A DNA stretch of 20,001 bases from Coliplasma sp045538555. GTDB lineage: Bacteria; Bacillota; Clostridia; Oscillospirales; CAG-382. This document shows, piece after piece, positions 6,208 to 14,706 of the stretch. The stretch is from assembly GCA_045538555.1 (NCBI GenBank), contig JAZSRP010000046.1, positions 1-20,001 of the forward strand, in the 5' to 3' direction. The translations under genes and the position numbers were made by a program. The notes beneath the pieces are model-generated. The model was not told the origin of the DNA and searched no databases. It was given only the letters and a program-made list of their open reading frames with translations. How positions within the stretch are numbered: position 1 is the stretch's first letter; each line of letters opens with the position of its first letter.

Positions 6208-7020
6208 TCAGATGAGTTCTACGGGGGTCGAAGGCAAAGCAACTCTCAAACATACTCCTTGGTGTTCGCCCCGTTCCTCTGCTGTTTCAAACACATCAAA
6301 ACCTTTTTCCACCAGCGCATCACGACTCTGCGAAAAAGCAAGCTCCGGACGGTTGTTTTCCTCGCTCAGGTGCGCCAGCACAAAGGAGCGGGTCCCGTGC
6401 GCCGCCAGATGAGGCAAAAGCTTGGCACAATCCGTGTTGGAAAGGTGCCCCCGTGTGCCGAGGATCCTTTTTTTCAGCGGGTATGGATAGCTCCCCTCTT
6501 TTAGCATCACCACGTCGTGGTTGGATTCCAAAACCACACGGTCACAGCCGGAGAGTCCTCTGAGGATACCCTCTGTGAGACATCCGATGTCCGTAAAATA
6601 TCCCAGCTTTTCCGTACCGAGGTTGATCCTAAACCCTACGCTTTTTCTCGCATCGTGTGGAGTAGGAACCGAGTAGAATGCCGTTTCCTCCAGCCATACT
6701 GCGCTTCCGGGCGAGGTGGGAACAAGGTTTTGCACAGTGGACGGCATGACACAGGAGATATACTCACAGCACTCCGGCGGTGCATATATGGGAACCAAAA
6801 AATTTTTTGACAACGTTTCCAGCCCCTTGATATGATCCGTATGCTCATGGGTCACAAAAACCGCCGTGATCTTTGACAGAGAGCTTCCCAGCTCACGCAG
6901 ACGCGCCTCCACTCTGCGGGCAGATATCCCCATATCAATGAGAATCTCGTCTTTTCCGTTTTTTATGTAGGTGCAGTTGCCCTTTGAGGAGGAAAACAGC
7001 ACAAAAACCTTTGCTTTCAT
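6208..7020 (-). CDS. walJ: MBL-fold metallo-hydrolase, WalJ/YycJ family
   Basis: A 270-residue metallo-beta-lactamase-fold protein. It begins with the SSSKGN segment and ILIDMG (27-31), followed by the metal-binding HEHTDH motif (58-63) in a VTHEHTDHIKGLE context typical of the WalJ/YycJ group. Later histidines include those in PHD, SNHD, RGHLS and LAHLSEENN, as expected for a two-metal hydrolase. Family members are cytosolic exonuclease-like proteins linked in Bacillota to cell-wall or DNA-replication coordination; the symbol here rests on family resemblance, since the walK/walR genes are not nearby. The ATG at 7020 has an AAAGGA site. It is the last gene of the tight run from polA and follows the galactokinase gene with a gap of about 26 bases. 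Confidence 0.85.
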   Translation of the reverse strand: MKAKVFVLFSSSKGNCTYIKNGKDEILIDMGISARRVEARLRELGSSLSKITAVFVTHEHTDHIKGLETLSKNFLVPIYAPPECCEYISCVMPSTVQNLVPTSPGSAVWLEETAFYSVPTPHDARKSVGFRINLGTEKLGYFTDIGCLTEGILRGLSGCDRVVLESNHDVVMLKEGSYPYPLKKRILGTRGHLSNTDCAKLLPHLAAHGTRSFVLAHLSEENNRPELAFSQSRDALVEKGFDVFETAEERGEHQGVCLRVALPSTPVELI

Positions 7021-7046
7021 TCTTTTCCTTTCGGTAAAAAAGGGAA

Positions 7047-8330
7047 TCAGTCAACTATCTCGGATTCTCTCACCACGCAAGCGCCGTGGGCTCTGACGGT
7101 AAGCACGTGGCAGCTGCCGTCGCCAAACACGGATTCGATGGTTTTTACGTAGTCGTTCAGGTTCTCGTTTTTCACGTATGCCTGAATAGTGCCTGCAAAC
7201 CCGCCTCCGTGCACCCTGCACACAGCGCCAAACCGACGGGTTATGCAGAGAGCAAGAGAGATGCCCTGCTGAGAGGGGTTTTGGTTTGTATATACGTTTT
7301 GGAGATATTTGAACGAGGAATCTCCCGACGCCTCCACCAGAGAGAGAAAGCTGTCAAAATCACCCTGCTCCAGTGCTTCTTTTTGCTTTTTCACACGTGA
7401 GTTTTCGGCAAAAAAGTGCATCGCACGAAGAATGGCTCTGTCGCCCACAAGGGTGCGGAGATAGGAGATTCGGCTGACAAAATCCGACTCGTCGCACTCG
7501 GACAGTGTGTGTTTGCCCATCAATGCAGCCACAGAGTGCATCTCCGACGGTACTGAGGCGTAGTCCTCTGTCAGATCAGCGTGATTGCCTCCGGTGTTGA
7601 CGATGCAGAGACGGTATCCAAAATGGTTGAGATCAAGGCAAAGCTTTTTTGTGACAATGTTTTCGGGGTTGGAAAAGTCAATATACAAACATCCGCCGTG
7701 AGCGCACGCCGCCTGATCCATCAGACCGCAGGGCTTTCCGAAAAACACGTTTTCTGCATATTTTCCTGCCTTGGCAAGTGTCATTTTTGATACACTGCCG
7801 CCATTGAAAAACCAAGAAAATATCTGTGCACACATCACCTCAAAAGCCGCCGAGCTGGAAAGCCCCGAGCCGGTGAGCACGTCGCTGGTGGTATACGCGG
7901 CAAAACCGCCGATGTTCAGCCCGTTTTTTTCAAAATAATCCGCAATTCCTGCAATGATAGACCCCGAGCTGCCCTTGCGAACCTGTGATGGTGTCAACTG
8001 CTCAAGACATACCACATCCTCACGGTATCCCTCGCTTTTCATACGGACAACCGGCTCACCTGTTGGTGCCGCCACCGCAATAATATCGATATCCACTCCG
8101 GCTGCAAGAACGCAGCCGTTGTTGTGATCGGTGTGATTGCCCAAAAGCTCGGTCCTGCCCGGAACAGAAAACACCTCTGCCTCCAGATCGCCGTACAGCT
8201 CCATAAAGTTTTGGGCCAGATGTGCCAGTCTCCGACGCTTTGACCGGACGTCCGAGTTGGGATAGAGCGACTGCAAAACGGAATCAAAGCTGCCCTCTGA
8301 TGCCGCCTCGGCAATTCGTGAAACAAGCAT
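7047..8330 (-). CDS. galK: Galactokinase-like GHMP kinase
   Basis: Predicted to phosphorylate galactose, or a related sugar, at C1 in the Leloir pathway. The 427-residue protein has the N-terminal substrate signature GRTELLGNHTDHN (58-70), the GHMP ATP-binding motif LTGSGLSSSAA (152-162), the catalytic Asp205 in GLMDQ, and a C-terminal GGGFAGT glycine motif. The signature has Asn where classical galactokinases have Glu (GEHTDYN), and the protein is longer than E. coli GalK; this variant is one I associate with clostridial homologues. ATG at 8330 is preceded by AAAAGGAG, which lies in the end of the upstream gene. No galT or galE is adjacent, so the exact sugar is not certain. Confidence 0.85.
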   Translation of the reverse strand: MLVSRIAEAASEGSFDSVLQSLYPNSDVRSKRRRLAHLAQNFMELYGDLEAEVFSVPGRTELLGNHTDHNNGCVLAAGVDIDIIAVAAPTGEPVVRMKSEGYREDVVCLEQLTPSQVRKGSSGSIIAGIADYFEKNGLNIGGFAAYTTSDVLTGSGLSSSAAFEVMCAQIFSWFFNGGSVSKMTLAKAGKYAENVFFGKPCGLMDQAACAHGGCLYIDFSNPENIVTKKLCLDLNHFGYRLCIVNTGGNHADLTEDYASVPSEMHSVAALMGKHTLSECDESDFVSRISYLRTLVGDRAILRAMHFFAENSRVKKQKEALEQGDFDSFLSLVEASGDSSFKYLQNVYTNQNPSQQGISLALCITRRFGAVCRVHGGGFAGTIQAYVKNENLNDYVKTIESVFGDGSCHVLTVRAHGACVVRESEIVD

Positions 8331-8339
8331 AAACAGTGT

Positions 8340-8843
8340 TTACTCCTTTTCCAAAACTTTTGTGATCTCGCAAATATATACCGTGTGATAATCGTCGTTG
8401 TACCATTTTTCGATCTCGGGGGTCAAAAAGCAGGCGGGATCAAGACGTCCGCAATACAGCTTTTTGCCGTAGATAATGCGCTCTGCCTCCAAAAATCCCA
8501 CACCAAAGTCATCACAAAAGAAGGTGAGGCCCGAAAGCGCAATTTTGTTGCAGTCACGTCCGCTCTTGCTTCCACAGAGCTTGAGCGCATCTCGCTTTTC
8601 CTCTCCAAAGAAAGCAAGGGATATCCTGTCGCTCTCTTCCGTAAACTCATGGGTATATCTCTGGGGGCGCACAAAACAGACAAAAACCTCTTTTCCCCAC
8701 AAAACACCCATCATTCCCCAGCTGGCAGTCATGGTGTTGACGGTTCCGTCATTCTTTGCCGCAGACACAAGCATCCATTTTTTTCCGATGTCCTCAAATA
8801 CGTTTCCGCTGATGGCATTGATCTCTTTTTCTGCAAAGCTCAT
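8340..8843 (-). CDS. Flavin reductase-like FMN-binding protein
   Basis: A 167-residue protein that resembles the flavin reductase-like domain (FMN-binding split barrel). The recognisable parts are the N-terminal WMLVSAAKNDGTVNTMTASW segment, typical of flavin reductases, then FVRPQRYTHEF and ISLAFFGEE. Such proteins bind FMN and either reduce flavin with NAD(P)H or serve as small electron-transfer partners; the substrate is unknown. I start at the ATG at 8843 because AAAGGGGA lies eight bases upstream; the in-frame ATG six codons earlier has no such site. The gene ends nine bases before galK and begins 36 bases after the FkbM gene, inside the same run. A redox role beside a ribU-served flavin supply is plausible but only an inference. 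Confidence 0.8.
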   Translation of the reverse strand: MSFAEKEINAISGNVFEDIGKKWMLVSAAKNDGTVNTMTASWGMMGVLWGKEVFVCFVRPQRYTHEFTEESDRISLAFFGEEKRDALKLCGSKSGRDCNKIALSGLTFFCDDFGVGFLEAERIIYGKKLYCGRLDPACFLTPEIEKWYNDDYHTVYICEITKVLEKE

Positions 8844-8879
8844 TGTATTTTCCCCTTTCAAAAAAACCGTTTTTTGTGA

Positions 8880-9953
8880 TTATTTTATTGCAAAGAGCCA
8901 TACGTCCCATGCGGGAACGTACTGCTTTTTGCGAAGATAAAATTTGTAACCGTAGCCGTATCTCATCAAAAGCACGGGAATCTCCAGCAAGTCGTGGGCG
9001 CGGTGGTACAGCGACACCCACAGGTTGCTCCTGCAGCAATACAGAGTGTTGGCGGCACCTGCAATAACCTCCTCATCCATCCCCTCCGCATCGATCTTGA
9101 TGCTTCCGAGACAGATGCCCTGTGATGAGATGTTTTTGTATCCGCAAAAATCGTCGATGCTGACAGTTTCTACCGCATCGCTTCCCGATCCGCCGTGAGT
9201 TCCTCTGCCCTTGCCCGTGTCAAAAAGTGTGACTCCGCTTCTCCGCCCAACACACTTGTTGTGGCAGGAAACGTTGCTGTATTTTTCCGTGTTTCTTTTC
9301 AGCTTTTTGAACGTGTGGGGATCGGGTTCAAAAGCCGCTACATGTCGGTCTCCGTTTGACTCTTCAAAAAAGTATTCCACCGTGTCTCCGTCGTATGCCC
9401 CCACGTCAATATGGAGTCCGCTTCGGTCAAAAAAGCTCTTTGGAACTTTCTCACAACAGGGGTGCAAAAACAGGTATGACGGATCGCCGCTGATATTGTA
9501 CCGCAAAACCGATACCAATACCTCTCTCGAAGCATCGTCTGCCAAAGCGTCGTATACCCGCTGAAACATCTCCATGTTTTCCGTCACGTAGTCAATATCG
9601 CACACCCCGTCTCCCACTACGGGCAGGTTTGGGGACACAACGGTATGCCGTGAGGAGATGCTTTTCAACAGCTCCGTCTTGTCTCCCTCCAGCCCAAAGC
9701 AGAGCACCAGACACAGGTTGCCGTATTTTTCCTCGGTCTCCCCAATGCTTTTTACCTCAAAGCCCAAAAATTTTTGGTTTCGCAAAAAGCCATCCGATGC
9801 CACCACTCCCACAGGTGTGATGCCCCGGGACAGGAGATAAGAATTTATTTTTTCCGCCCCGTCTCCCATTCCGTAAAGAAAAACGGGCTTGTTGCAGTTT
9901 TTTATTCTTTGTATCAAAGTTTCGGTGTGTGACAGCAGATCAAAAAGCTTCAT
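8880..9953 (-). CDS. FkbM-family SAM-dependent methyltransferase with N-terminal Rossmann-like domain
   Basis: The C-terminal half is an FkbM-type methyltransferase: the SAM-binding HIDVGAYDGDT motif (181-191), an acidic FEPDP (208-212), and the GSIKIDAEGMDEEVIAG segment typical of the family. The first 120 residues hold a separate nucleotide-binding-like fold, VFLYGMGDGAEKIN (24-37), of the type seen in sugar-modifying enzymes. Family members O-methylate sugars or polyketides; the acceptor here is unknown. The start is the ATG at 9953, which overlaps the stop of the upstream ADP-ribosylglycohydrolase gene as ATGA, pointing to translational coupling. A methionine nine codons upstream lacks a ribosome binding site. 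There are no glycosyltransferase genes around it. Confidence 0.85.
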   Translation of the reverse strand: MKLFDLLSHTETLIQRIKNCNKPVFLYGMGDGAEKINSYLLSRGITPVGVVASDGFLRNQKFLGFEVKSIGETEEKYGNLCLVLCFGLEGDKTELLKSISSRHTVVSPNLPVVGDGVCDIDYVTENMEMFQRVYDALADDASREVLVSVLRYNISGDPSYLFLHPCCEKVPKSFFDRSGLHIDVGAYDGDTVEYFFEESNGDRHVAAFEPDPHTFKKLKRNTEKYSNVSCHNKCVGRRSGVTLFDTGKGRGTHGGSGSDAVETVSIDDFCGYKNISSQGICLGSIKIDAEGMDEEVIAGAANTLYCCRSNLWVSLYHRAHDLLEIPVLLMRYGYGYKFYLRKKQYVPAWDVWLFAIK

Positions 9954-11017
9954 ATCAAAAAACGTTCTGCCTTTTTGCAAAATCTGTTGAGAATATCTTC
10001 AATACTGTATTCCCTGTCTCCGTTAAAATAGCTTCGAAGCGAATCCCCAAAGCAGGAATACCAGTGAGGAGCCAGGCATTTTGTTCCGTAAGCTGCACCT
10101 GCCAGAGAGCCGGCAGTTGCGGCAGTGCAGTCACAGTCATGAGCCATTGCAACTGCGTTTGCGATCACCTTTCCGCCGTCTGCTCCGCCAATGGAAAGAG
10201 CAAAAACGGTGAGAGCCGCATTGTTTATTGTATGTACGGGGTGCATATCGGGATACCGTTCATCCACCAGCCGTGATGCCTCCAACGGGTCGGATACCTT
10301 TCCCCAAAGTCCCAGCGCCCAGCTGATACAATCGTGCAAACGGCTGGAGTCGGGAATATATTCCAGCGCCTCTGTCAGAGCGGTTTTTGTATTTCCGTGC
10401 AAAAAAGCCAGGGATATTGCCGCCGCAAAATAACGTGAGCCATATACGCCCTCTCCTCTGTGTGAGATAAGAGCGTCAACCTCTGCCATATCTGCCGCAA
10501 CGGCAGGGTTGCAGGGGTTCATATATGCATACCCGTCACAGCGGATATCCGCACCGATCCACTCGTCATAAGGGTTGTCTGCCTCTGCAGCTTTTGAGGG
10601 GGGGATCCCTTTTTTCAGATTGGACAGGGCGACCTCCTCCGCAGTCCAAGCAAGAGTGATGTATTTTTTCCAGCATTTCGCCACGTCATCAAGGGTTATG
10701 GCCGGATAATTTTTTGCTTCCTCTGCTATCAAAAGTGACAAAAGAGTGTATCCCACGTCATCATCGCAGGGGATCCCATCAAGGTACGGCTTGGTATAAT
10801 TTTTGAACTTCTCCACCAGATAACGCGGCTCATCGGGGTTGGGAACAGAATCCCAATAATCGGCAGGGGGAAATTCCACACCCGTTTCCTCTGCGTATTC
10901 TTTCATTTTTGCAGAGCTCCAGCCCTCCACGGGCGCGCCCAGAGTACAGCCCGCAGCACGGCACAAAAATGCACCTCTCAGTCGGTCAAGATAAACGGAT
11001 CTTTCCATTTTTTTCAT
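9950..11017 (-). CDS. ADP-ribosylglycohydrolase family protein
   Basis: A 355-residue protein of the ADP-ribosyl-glycohydrolase (DraG/ARH) fold, enzymes that remove ADP-ribose from proteins or hydrolyse related N-glycosidic bonds using two Mg ions. The visible metal-binding acidic clusters are Asp85-Asp87 in PCDDDVGYT and Asp294/Asp296 in AHDCDCTAATAGSLAGAAYG; the N-terminal RGAFLCRAAGCTLGAPVEG segment matches the family's GxxxGxxLGxPxE pattern. The classical TDDT reads CDDDVGYT, a variant. ATG at 11017 follows GAGGAA. It shares an ATGA stop/start overlap with the FkbM gene. No ADP-ribosyltransferase gene is visible nearby, so the physiological substrate is open. Confidence 0.88.
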   Translation of the reverse strand: MKKMERSVYLDRLRGAFLCRAAGCTLGAPVEGWSSAKMKEYAEETGVEFPPADYWDSVPNPDEPRYLVEKFKNYTKPYLDGIPCDDDVGYTLLSLLIAEEAKNYPAITLDDVAKCWKKYITLAWTAEEVALSNLKKGIPPSKAAEADNPYDEWIGADIRCDGYAYMNPCNPAVAADMAEVDALISHRGEGVYGSRYFAAAISLAFLHGNTKTALTEALEYIPDSSRLHDCISWALGLWGKVSDPLEASRLVDERYPDMHPVHTINNAALTVFALSIGGADGGKVIANAVAMAHDCDCTAATAGSLAGAAYGTKCLAPHWYSCFGDSLRSYFNGDREYSIEDILNRFCKKAERFLI

Positions 11018-11041
11018 AGGGGCGTTCCTCTTTTTTGTTTT

Positions 11042-11911
11042 TTACAGCTCCTCGTCGGAGTGGCTCTTAAATCCCTCGCCAAAAACGCTGGTGGCTTTTG
11101 TAACGATCATAAAAGCATCCCCGTCCTCCTGCTTGACAATGGCACGAGCAGAGGGCAGTGTTCGCATCCTCATGACGCACATCAAAACCTGCTTTTTGTC
11201 TCCGGTATATGCGCCCGTTCCGTCCAAAAACGTGACGCCTGCATCCAGCTCATTCAGCAGACGGGCAGCAATAAGGTCATCTTTTTTGCTGATGATATAA
11301 ACCATTCTGGCCTCATCAGAGCCGTACAGCACCGTGTTGAGCACAAACATATTCACCAGCACCGCAATTCCGGCATACAGGGAGTTGTCGATATTTCCAA
11401 AAGCAAATCCGGCCGCCACAACCACGATGCCGTCGGTAACGGAAAAGATCACGCCCGTGGACAGGTGGGGAAATTTCATTCTCAACAAACGAACAATAAC
11501 ATCCGTACCTCCCGTGGTTCCCCCTGAGCGAAACACCAGACCGATACCCGCCGCCACCATGACGGCGCCTGCCACGGATGCAAGGAGAGGATCATCGGTC
11601 AGCGAGCCGGGAAACTCGGAAAACAGGTTCATTGCCACAGAGGCAATCACTACCGACCAGATGGTAGAATACAAAAATCTGAACCCCAGCTTCCACAGAC
11701 CCAAAAGCATGATGGGCACGTTGAGAAATATCACCCAGGTTCCCGTTTCAAAAAAATCAAACAGCTTGTGCAGAATTATGGAAATACCCGACACACCGCC
11801 CGGTGCCAGCCCGTTGGGATCCAAAAACATTGCCACGCCTGCTGCGTATATGATGCTTCCAACGGTGTTTAGCAACAGGTTTTTTGCAACGTTCACTGCG
11901 TTTTTCTTCAT
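11042..11911 (-). CDS. YitT family membrane protein
   Basis: A 289-residue integral membrane protein. The N-terminal two thirds has several hydrophobic helices in the DUF161/YitT pattern (LLLNTVGSIIYAAGVAMFLDP, GLAPGGVSGISIIL, later FRSGGTTGGTDVIVRLL). After YGSDEARMVYIISKKDD there is a soluble C-terminal DUF2179-type domain ending near FGEGFKSHSDEEL. The family is widespread in Bacillota and its transport role is undefined. I place the start at the ATG at 11911, preceded by AGGAAG; the upstream TTG is not needed. It starts 27 bases after the end of the lipoprotein gene and ends 24 bases before the start of the ADP-ribosylglycohydrolase gene. Confidence 0.9.
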   Translation of the reverse strand: MKKNAVNVAKNLLLNTVGSIIYAAGVAMFLDPNGLAPGGVSGISIILHKLFDFFETGTWVIFLNVPIMLLGLWKLGFRFLYSTIWSVVIASVAMNLFSEFPGSLTDDPLLASVAGAVMVAAGIGLVFRSGGTTGGTDVIVRLLRMKFPHLSTGVIFSVTDGIVVVAAGFAFGNIDNSLYAGIAVLVNMFVLNTVLYGSDEARMVYIISKKDDLIAARLLNELDAGVTFLDGTGAYTGDKKQVLMCVMRMRTLPSARAIVKQEDGDAFMIVTKATSVFGEGFKSHSDEEL

Positions 11912-11938
11912 GCCCGTCTTCCTTTTCAAAAAAAGCCG

Positions 11939-12382
11939 TCAGGAGACGGCTTGGTAGTATTTTTCGTCGGTACAATAATCCACGTTGCAACCCACGATGC
12001 CATAGCCGTTATCGTTTTCCAGAATCACAAATTGAATCGAATAGTACATATAGTCAATATCTGCCACAAAATCACACACCAGCACTCGGCCATCAAGCCC
12101 TGTGTCGTCAGAGTATTTTTTGTCTGCAGAATCCATTCCGTAAAGTGTGTCCCCTACGGTGATCTCAATTTTTTTCAGTTTTTCAAAAAAATCATTGTCG
12201 GGCATGGCGCTGTCACGGTGATCGGGATGAAGAGTGGCCCTCAGCTTTTCGTTATCCCCCGACAGCAATCCCAAAAGATAATCCACCGCGCACCTGTCCG
12301 CCCGTTCCGAATCAATACCGCAGCTTGCAAGAGCAGAGGCGCACAGCACCACAGCAAGAAACAAAGTCAGTATTTTTTTCAT
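11939..12382 (-). CDS. Small secreted lipoprotein of unknown function
   Basis: A 147-residue protein starting MKKILTLFLAVVLCASALASC, a clear lipoprotein signal peptide with the lipidated Cys near residue 20. The mature part (about 125 residues) opens with a helix carrying DYLLGLLSGDNEKLRATLHP and ends with alternating strands (VLVCDFVADID, YSIQFVILENDNGYGIVG). That layout resembles NTF2-like or DUF4878-type extracytoplasmic domains, but I cannot assign a family from sequence alone. The ATG at 12382 is one base after the TGA of the cohesin-like gene, with a GGTGA site, so the two are probably co-translated and both act outside the membrane. Confidence 0.8.
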   Translation of the reverse strand: MKKILTLFLAVVLCASALASCGIDSERADRCAVDYLLGLLSGDNEKLRATLHPDHRDSAMPDNDFFEKLKKIEITVGDTLYGMDSADKKYSDDTGLDGRVLVCDFVADIDYMYYSIQFVILENDNGYGIVGCNVDYCTDEKYYQAVS

Positions 12383-12383
12383 A

Positions 12384-13790
12384 TCATTCACCAAAAATGT
12401 CGTAGGTTCCCAAAACGTGTCGCTTGAGCTTTACGTAATCGGAGGTGGTGACGGTGTTTCCGCCGGAGATCGCCGCCGCAAAGAGAGCGTATTCGGCTCC
12501 CTCGTAGGTGCCCAGACACATTCTTTTTGCCATGATATAGTCGGTAGAATCCACAACGCCGTTGCCGTTGGCATCGCCCGTGACGCACACCGTCAGGGTT
12601 TTTCCGCCAATGAGAAAGGTCAGTCCGCTTTTTGCGTTGCCGTTGGTGACAGGAACTCCGTTTTTGTCAAAAAGCTGAGCGCCCCCAAGAGCCTGCGACA
12701 GCTCAGACAGAGACATGCCTGCCTTTACGCCCCGCAAAAATCCGTCTTCCTCCCAAAAAATATCGGGGATCACAGGTGTGATGCTCTCCGTAACGGGAAC
12801 CGATATCCGGCTGCCCACTCCCGACAGTATGCCGGAATCCGCATTGACGGCAAGAACCTCATCCGTCACGGAAAAAATCCCGTATTCGCCCTCTCTGTCT
12901 TCCGTAATAAATGGAATAACCACAGAAAACGAATTTCCTTTTTTCAAAATTTCTTCATCCTTGTCCCCCACAGACATTGCCGCAAACCGAAGTATATATC
13001 TGCCGTTCTCGGCATCGAGGGTGCACATCTGCTCCCAGCCGTCTGCAGGCATGTTCTCCATAAAAACATCCATCTCGGAGCTTGTGTTGGAGGTGATCTC
13101 GGGAGAAAAAACGTTTTTGTCATAGCAGAGCTCAAACTCCACGCCGATGACTCCCGACGGGTCTCCAACGTTTGTCACTGTTGCCGTGACCTGATATTTT
13201 CCTTTTGCGGAGGCGGATTCCGCTCCCGAAAGGATGACGGATACGCTGTCGCTCTCTCCCACAGCTCTGCAAACTGCCTGTCCTCCGATACCGCCTGTCA
13301 GCGTCAAAAACTCGTCGTCACAGATGCCCACTATCTCGCTGTCTGCCACAGAAAACACTGCGTTTCCCGTGCCTTTTACGAGAAAAGGAATCTCGATCAC
13401 CAGCTCATTCGATTTTGTGACGGGAGTGCCCCCGTCGGGCATGAGATAGCGCAAAACGTACGCAGAATCGGAGATCAAAATACTGCTCATCTGCTCCCAG
13501 CCGGACAAGATTATTTTTGAAAAAGCATCCATTTGCCCCGCATCGTTTTTTGTGATCTTCGGCTCCACCACCGCCGGATCGTATTTCAATGAAAATTCCA
13601 GCCCCGCCAGCGCTTTTTTGGGATCTTTCAGTGAAACGGTAACACGCAACTCACTGCCCACGGTGACAGAATCGGGACAGGAAATATTCAGTCCAAAAGC
13701 TGACTCATCGGTTGCAAGCGCAAAAAAGGGAACCGTTCCCGCAAGAACCGCAAAAAGAAGAAAAAATATCAAGAAACGGCGTTTGTGCAT
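12384..13790 (-). CDS. Secreted protein with two cohesin-like domains and a dockerin-like C-terminus
   Basis: A 468-residue exported protein. A signal peptide (MHKRRFLIFFLLFAVLAG, cleavage near ALA) precedes two similar beta-sandwich repeats, roughly 33-185 and 190-330. Both have the cohesin-like pattern of LAGLEFSLKYDPAVVEP / VIGVEFELCYDKNVFSP followed by SGWEQM / DGWEQM and YVLRYLMPD / YILRFAAMS. The C-terminal 64 residues (405-468) resemble a type I dockerin: the first half GDANGNGVVDSTDYIMAKR has a good calcium loop, while the second half (SGGNTVTTSDYVKLKR) has lost most ligands. There is no catalytic domain. It looks like an assembly or cell-surface module, but its partners are unknown. 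The start follows AAGGAA at about nine bases. Confidence 0.8.
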   Translation of the reverse strand: MHKRRFLIFFLLFAVLAGTVPFFALATDESAFGLNISCPDSVTVGSELRVTVSLKDPKKALAGLEFSLKYDPAVVEPKITKNDAGQMDAFSKIILSGWEQMSSILISDSAYVLRYLMPDGGTPVTKSNELVIEIPFLVKGTGNAVFSVADSEIVGICDDEFLTLTGGIGGQAVCRAVGESDSVSVILSGAESASAKGKYQVTATVTNVGDPSGVIGVEFELCYDKNVFSPEITSNTSSEMDVFMENMPADGWEQMCTLDAENGRYILRFAAMSVGDKDEEILKKGNSFSVVIPFITEDREGEYGIFSVTDEVLAVNADSGILSGVGSRISVPVTESITPVIPDIFWEEDGFLRGVKAGMSLSELSQALGGAQLFDKNGVPVTNGNAKSGLTFLIGGKTLTVCVTGDANGNGVVDSTDYIMAKRMCLGTYEGAEYALFAAAISGGNTVTTSDYVKLKRHVLGTYDIFGE

Positions 13791-13836
13791 GAAGATCAAT
13801 TCCTTTTTTCAAAAAATCACGTTGCGGAGATACTTT

Positions 13837-14676
13837 TTACTTTCCGCTCTTGTTCAGCAGATCGTATATGACGCCCTTTCCCACTCCGCGGTCACGGGCT
13901 GTCTGCTTGCAGGCGTCCATTTTTGACAATCCCATGGAAATATAATGCTCTACGTGCTGCTCAACGGTCATAGATTCCCAAAAAGCATCCTCTTTTGGCA
14001 ATCCCTCGCAAATCAACACGTACTCGCCCCGCTGTTGGCTCTCGGAAAGGGCACAAAACTGCTCGTATACCTGACGGAGCGTAGCGCAAAAATATTTTTC
14101 ATGAACCTTTGTCAGCTCCTTTGCCAGCACGCATCTGCGGTGGGGCATGGCATCTGCCAGCTCGCAAAGATATTTTTTTGCATCGTGAGGCGACACGTAG
14201 AGAATAAAAGTCCGCTTTTCGGTTTTGAGCTGGCTGATTCTCTCACTCCGCTCTCCTGCGCCGTCAGGCAAAAAGCCCTCAAAGCAAAATCTCCTTGATG
14301 GAAGGCCCGAGGCCGAAAGCGCACAGATGGCGGCGCATGCACCGGGAAGCGCACAAACCTCCACCCCCATCTCCCTTGCCAGTGCCACCAGCTTTTCACC
14401 GGGGTCGCTGACAGCGGGCGTTCCGGCATCGGTGATGAGAGCGCAGGTCTCACCCTCCAGTATCCGTGACACCAGATGCTCACTTTCTTTTTTGCCCGTA
14501 TGCTCCTGAAAGCACACAAGGGGTTTTTTTATGCCCAAAAGCATCAGCAGCTTTCCGCCCACACGGGTGTCCTCTGCCGCTACAAAATCACATTCCTCCA
14601 GCACTCTCCTGGCACGGTCGGTGATGTCCCCCATGTTTCCAATGGGGGTGGGCACAACATAGAGTGTTCCTGACAT
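13837..14676 (-). CDS. rsmI: 16S rRNA (cytidine-2'-O)-methyltransferase
   Basis: RsmI methylates the 2'-hydroxyl of C1402 of 16S rRNA using SAM, fine-tuning the decoding centre. The 279-residue protein fits the family length, with the N-terminal LYVVPTPIGNMGDITDRA (5-22), AAEDTR (33-38), LITDAGTPAVSDPG (80-93) and LPGACA (110-115) SAM-site segments, and a C-terminal helical domain. The usual YESPHR motif reads YVSPHD (160-165), so Glu and Arg are both replaced. The ATG at 14676 has only a weak ribosome binding site (AAGTGA), which may lower its translation relative to its neighbours. Its stop is 46 bases before the start of the cohesin-like gene. Confidence 0.95.
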   Translation of the reverse strand: MSGTLYVVPTPIGNMGDITDRARRVLEECDFVAAEDTRVGGKLLMLLGIKKPLVCFQEHTGKKESEHLVSRILEGETCALITDAGTPAVSDPGEKLVALAREMGVEVCALPGACAAICALSASGLPSRRFCFEGFLPDGAGERSERISQLKTEKRTFILYVSPHDAKKYLCELADAMPHRRCVLAKELTKVHEKYFCATLRQVYEQFCALSESQQRGEYVLICEGLPKEDAFWESMTVEQHVEHYISMGLSKMDACKQTARDRGVGKGVIYDLLNKSGK

Positions 14677-14706
14677 AAGTCACTTTTTACGGAAAGGGCG
14701 CAAAAA

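Noticed and set aside
9951..9980. Upstream ATG of the FkbM gene at 9980
   Set aside because: No ribosome binding site, while the ATG at 9953 forms an ATGA overlap with the upstream stop.
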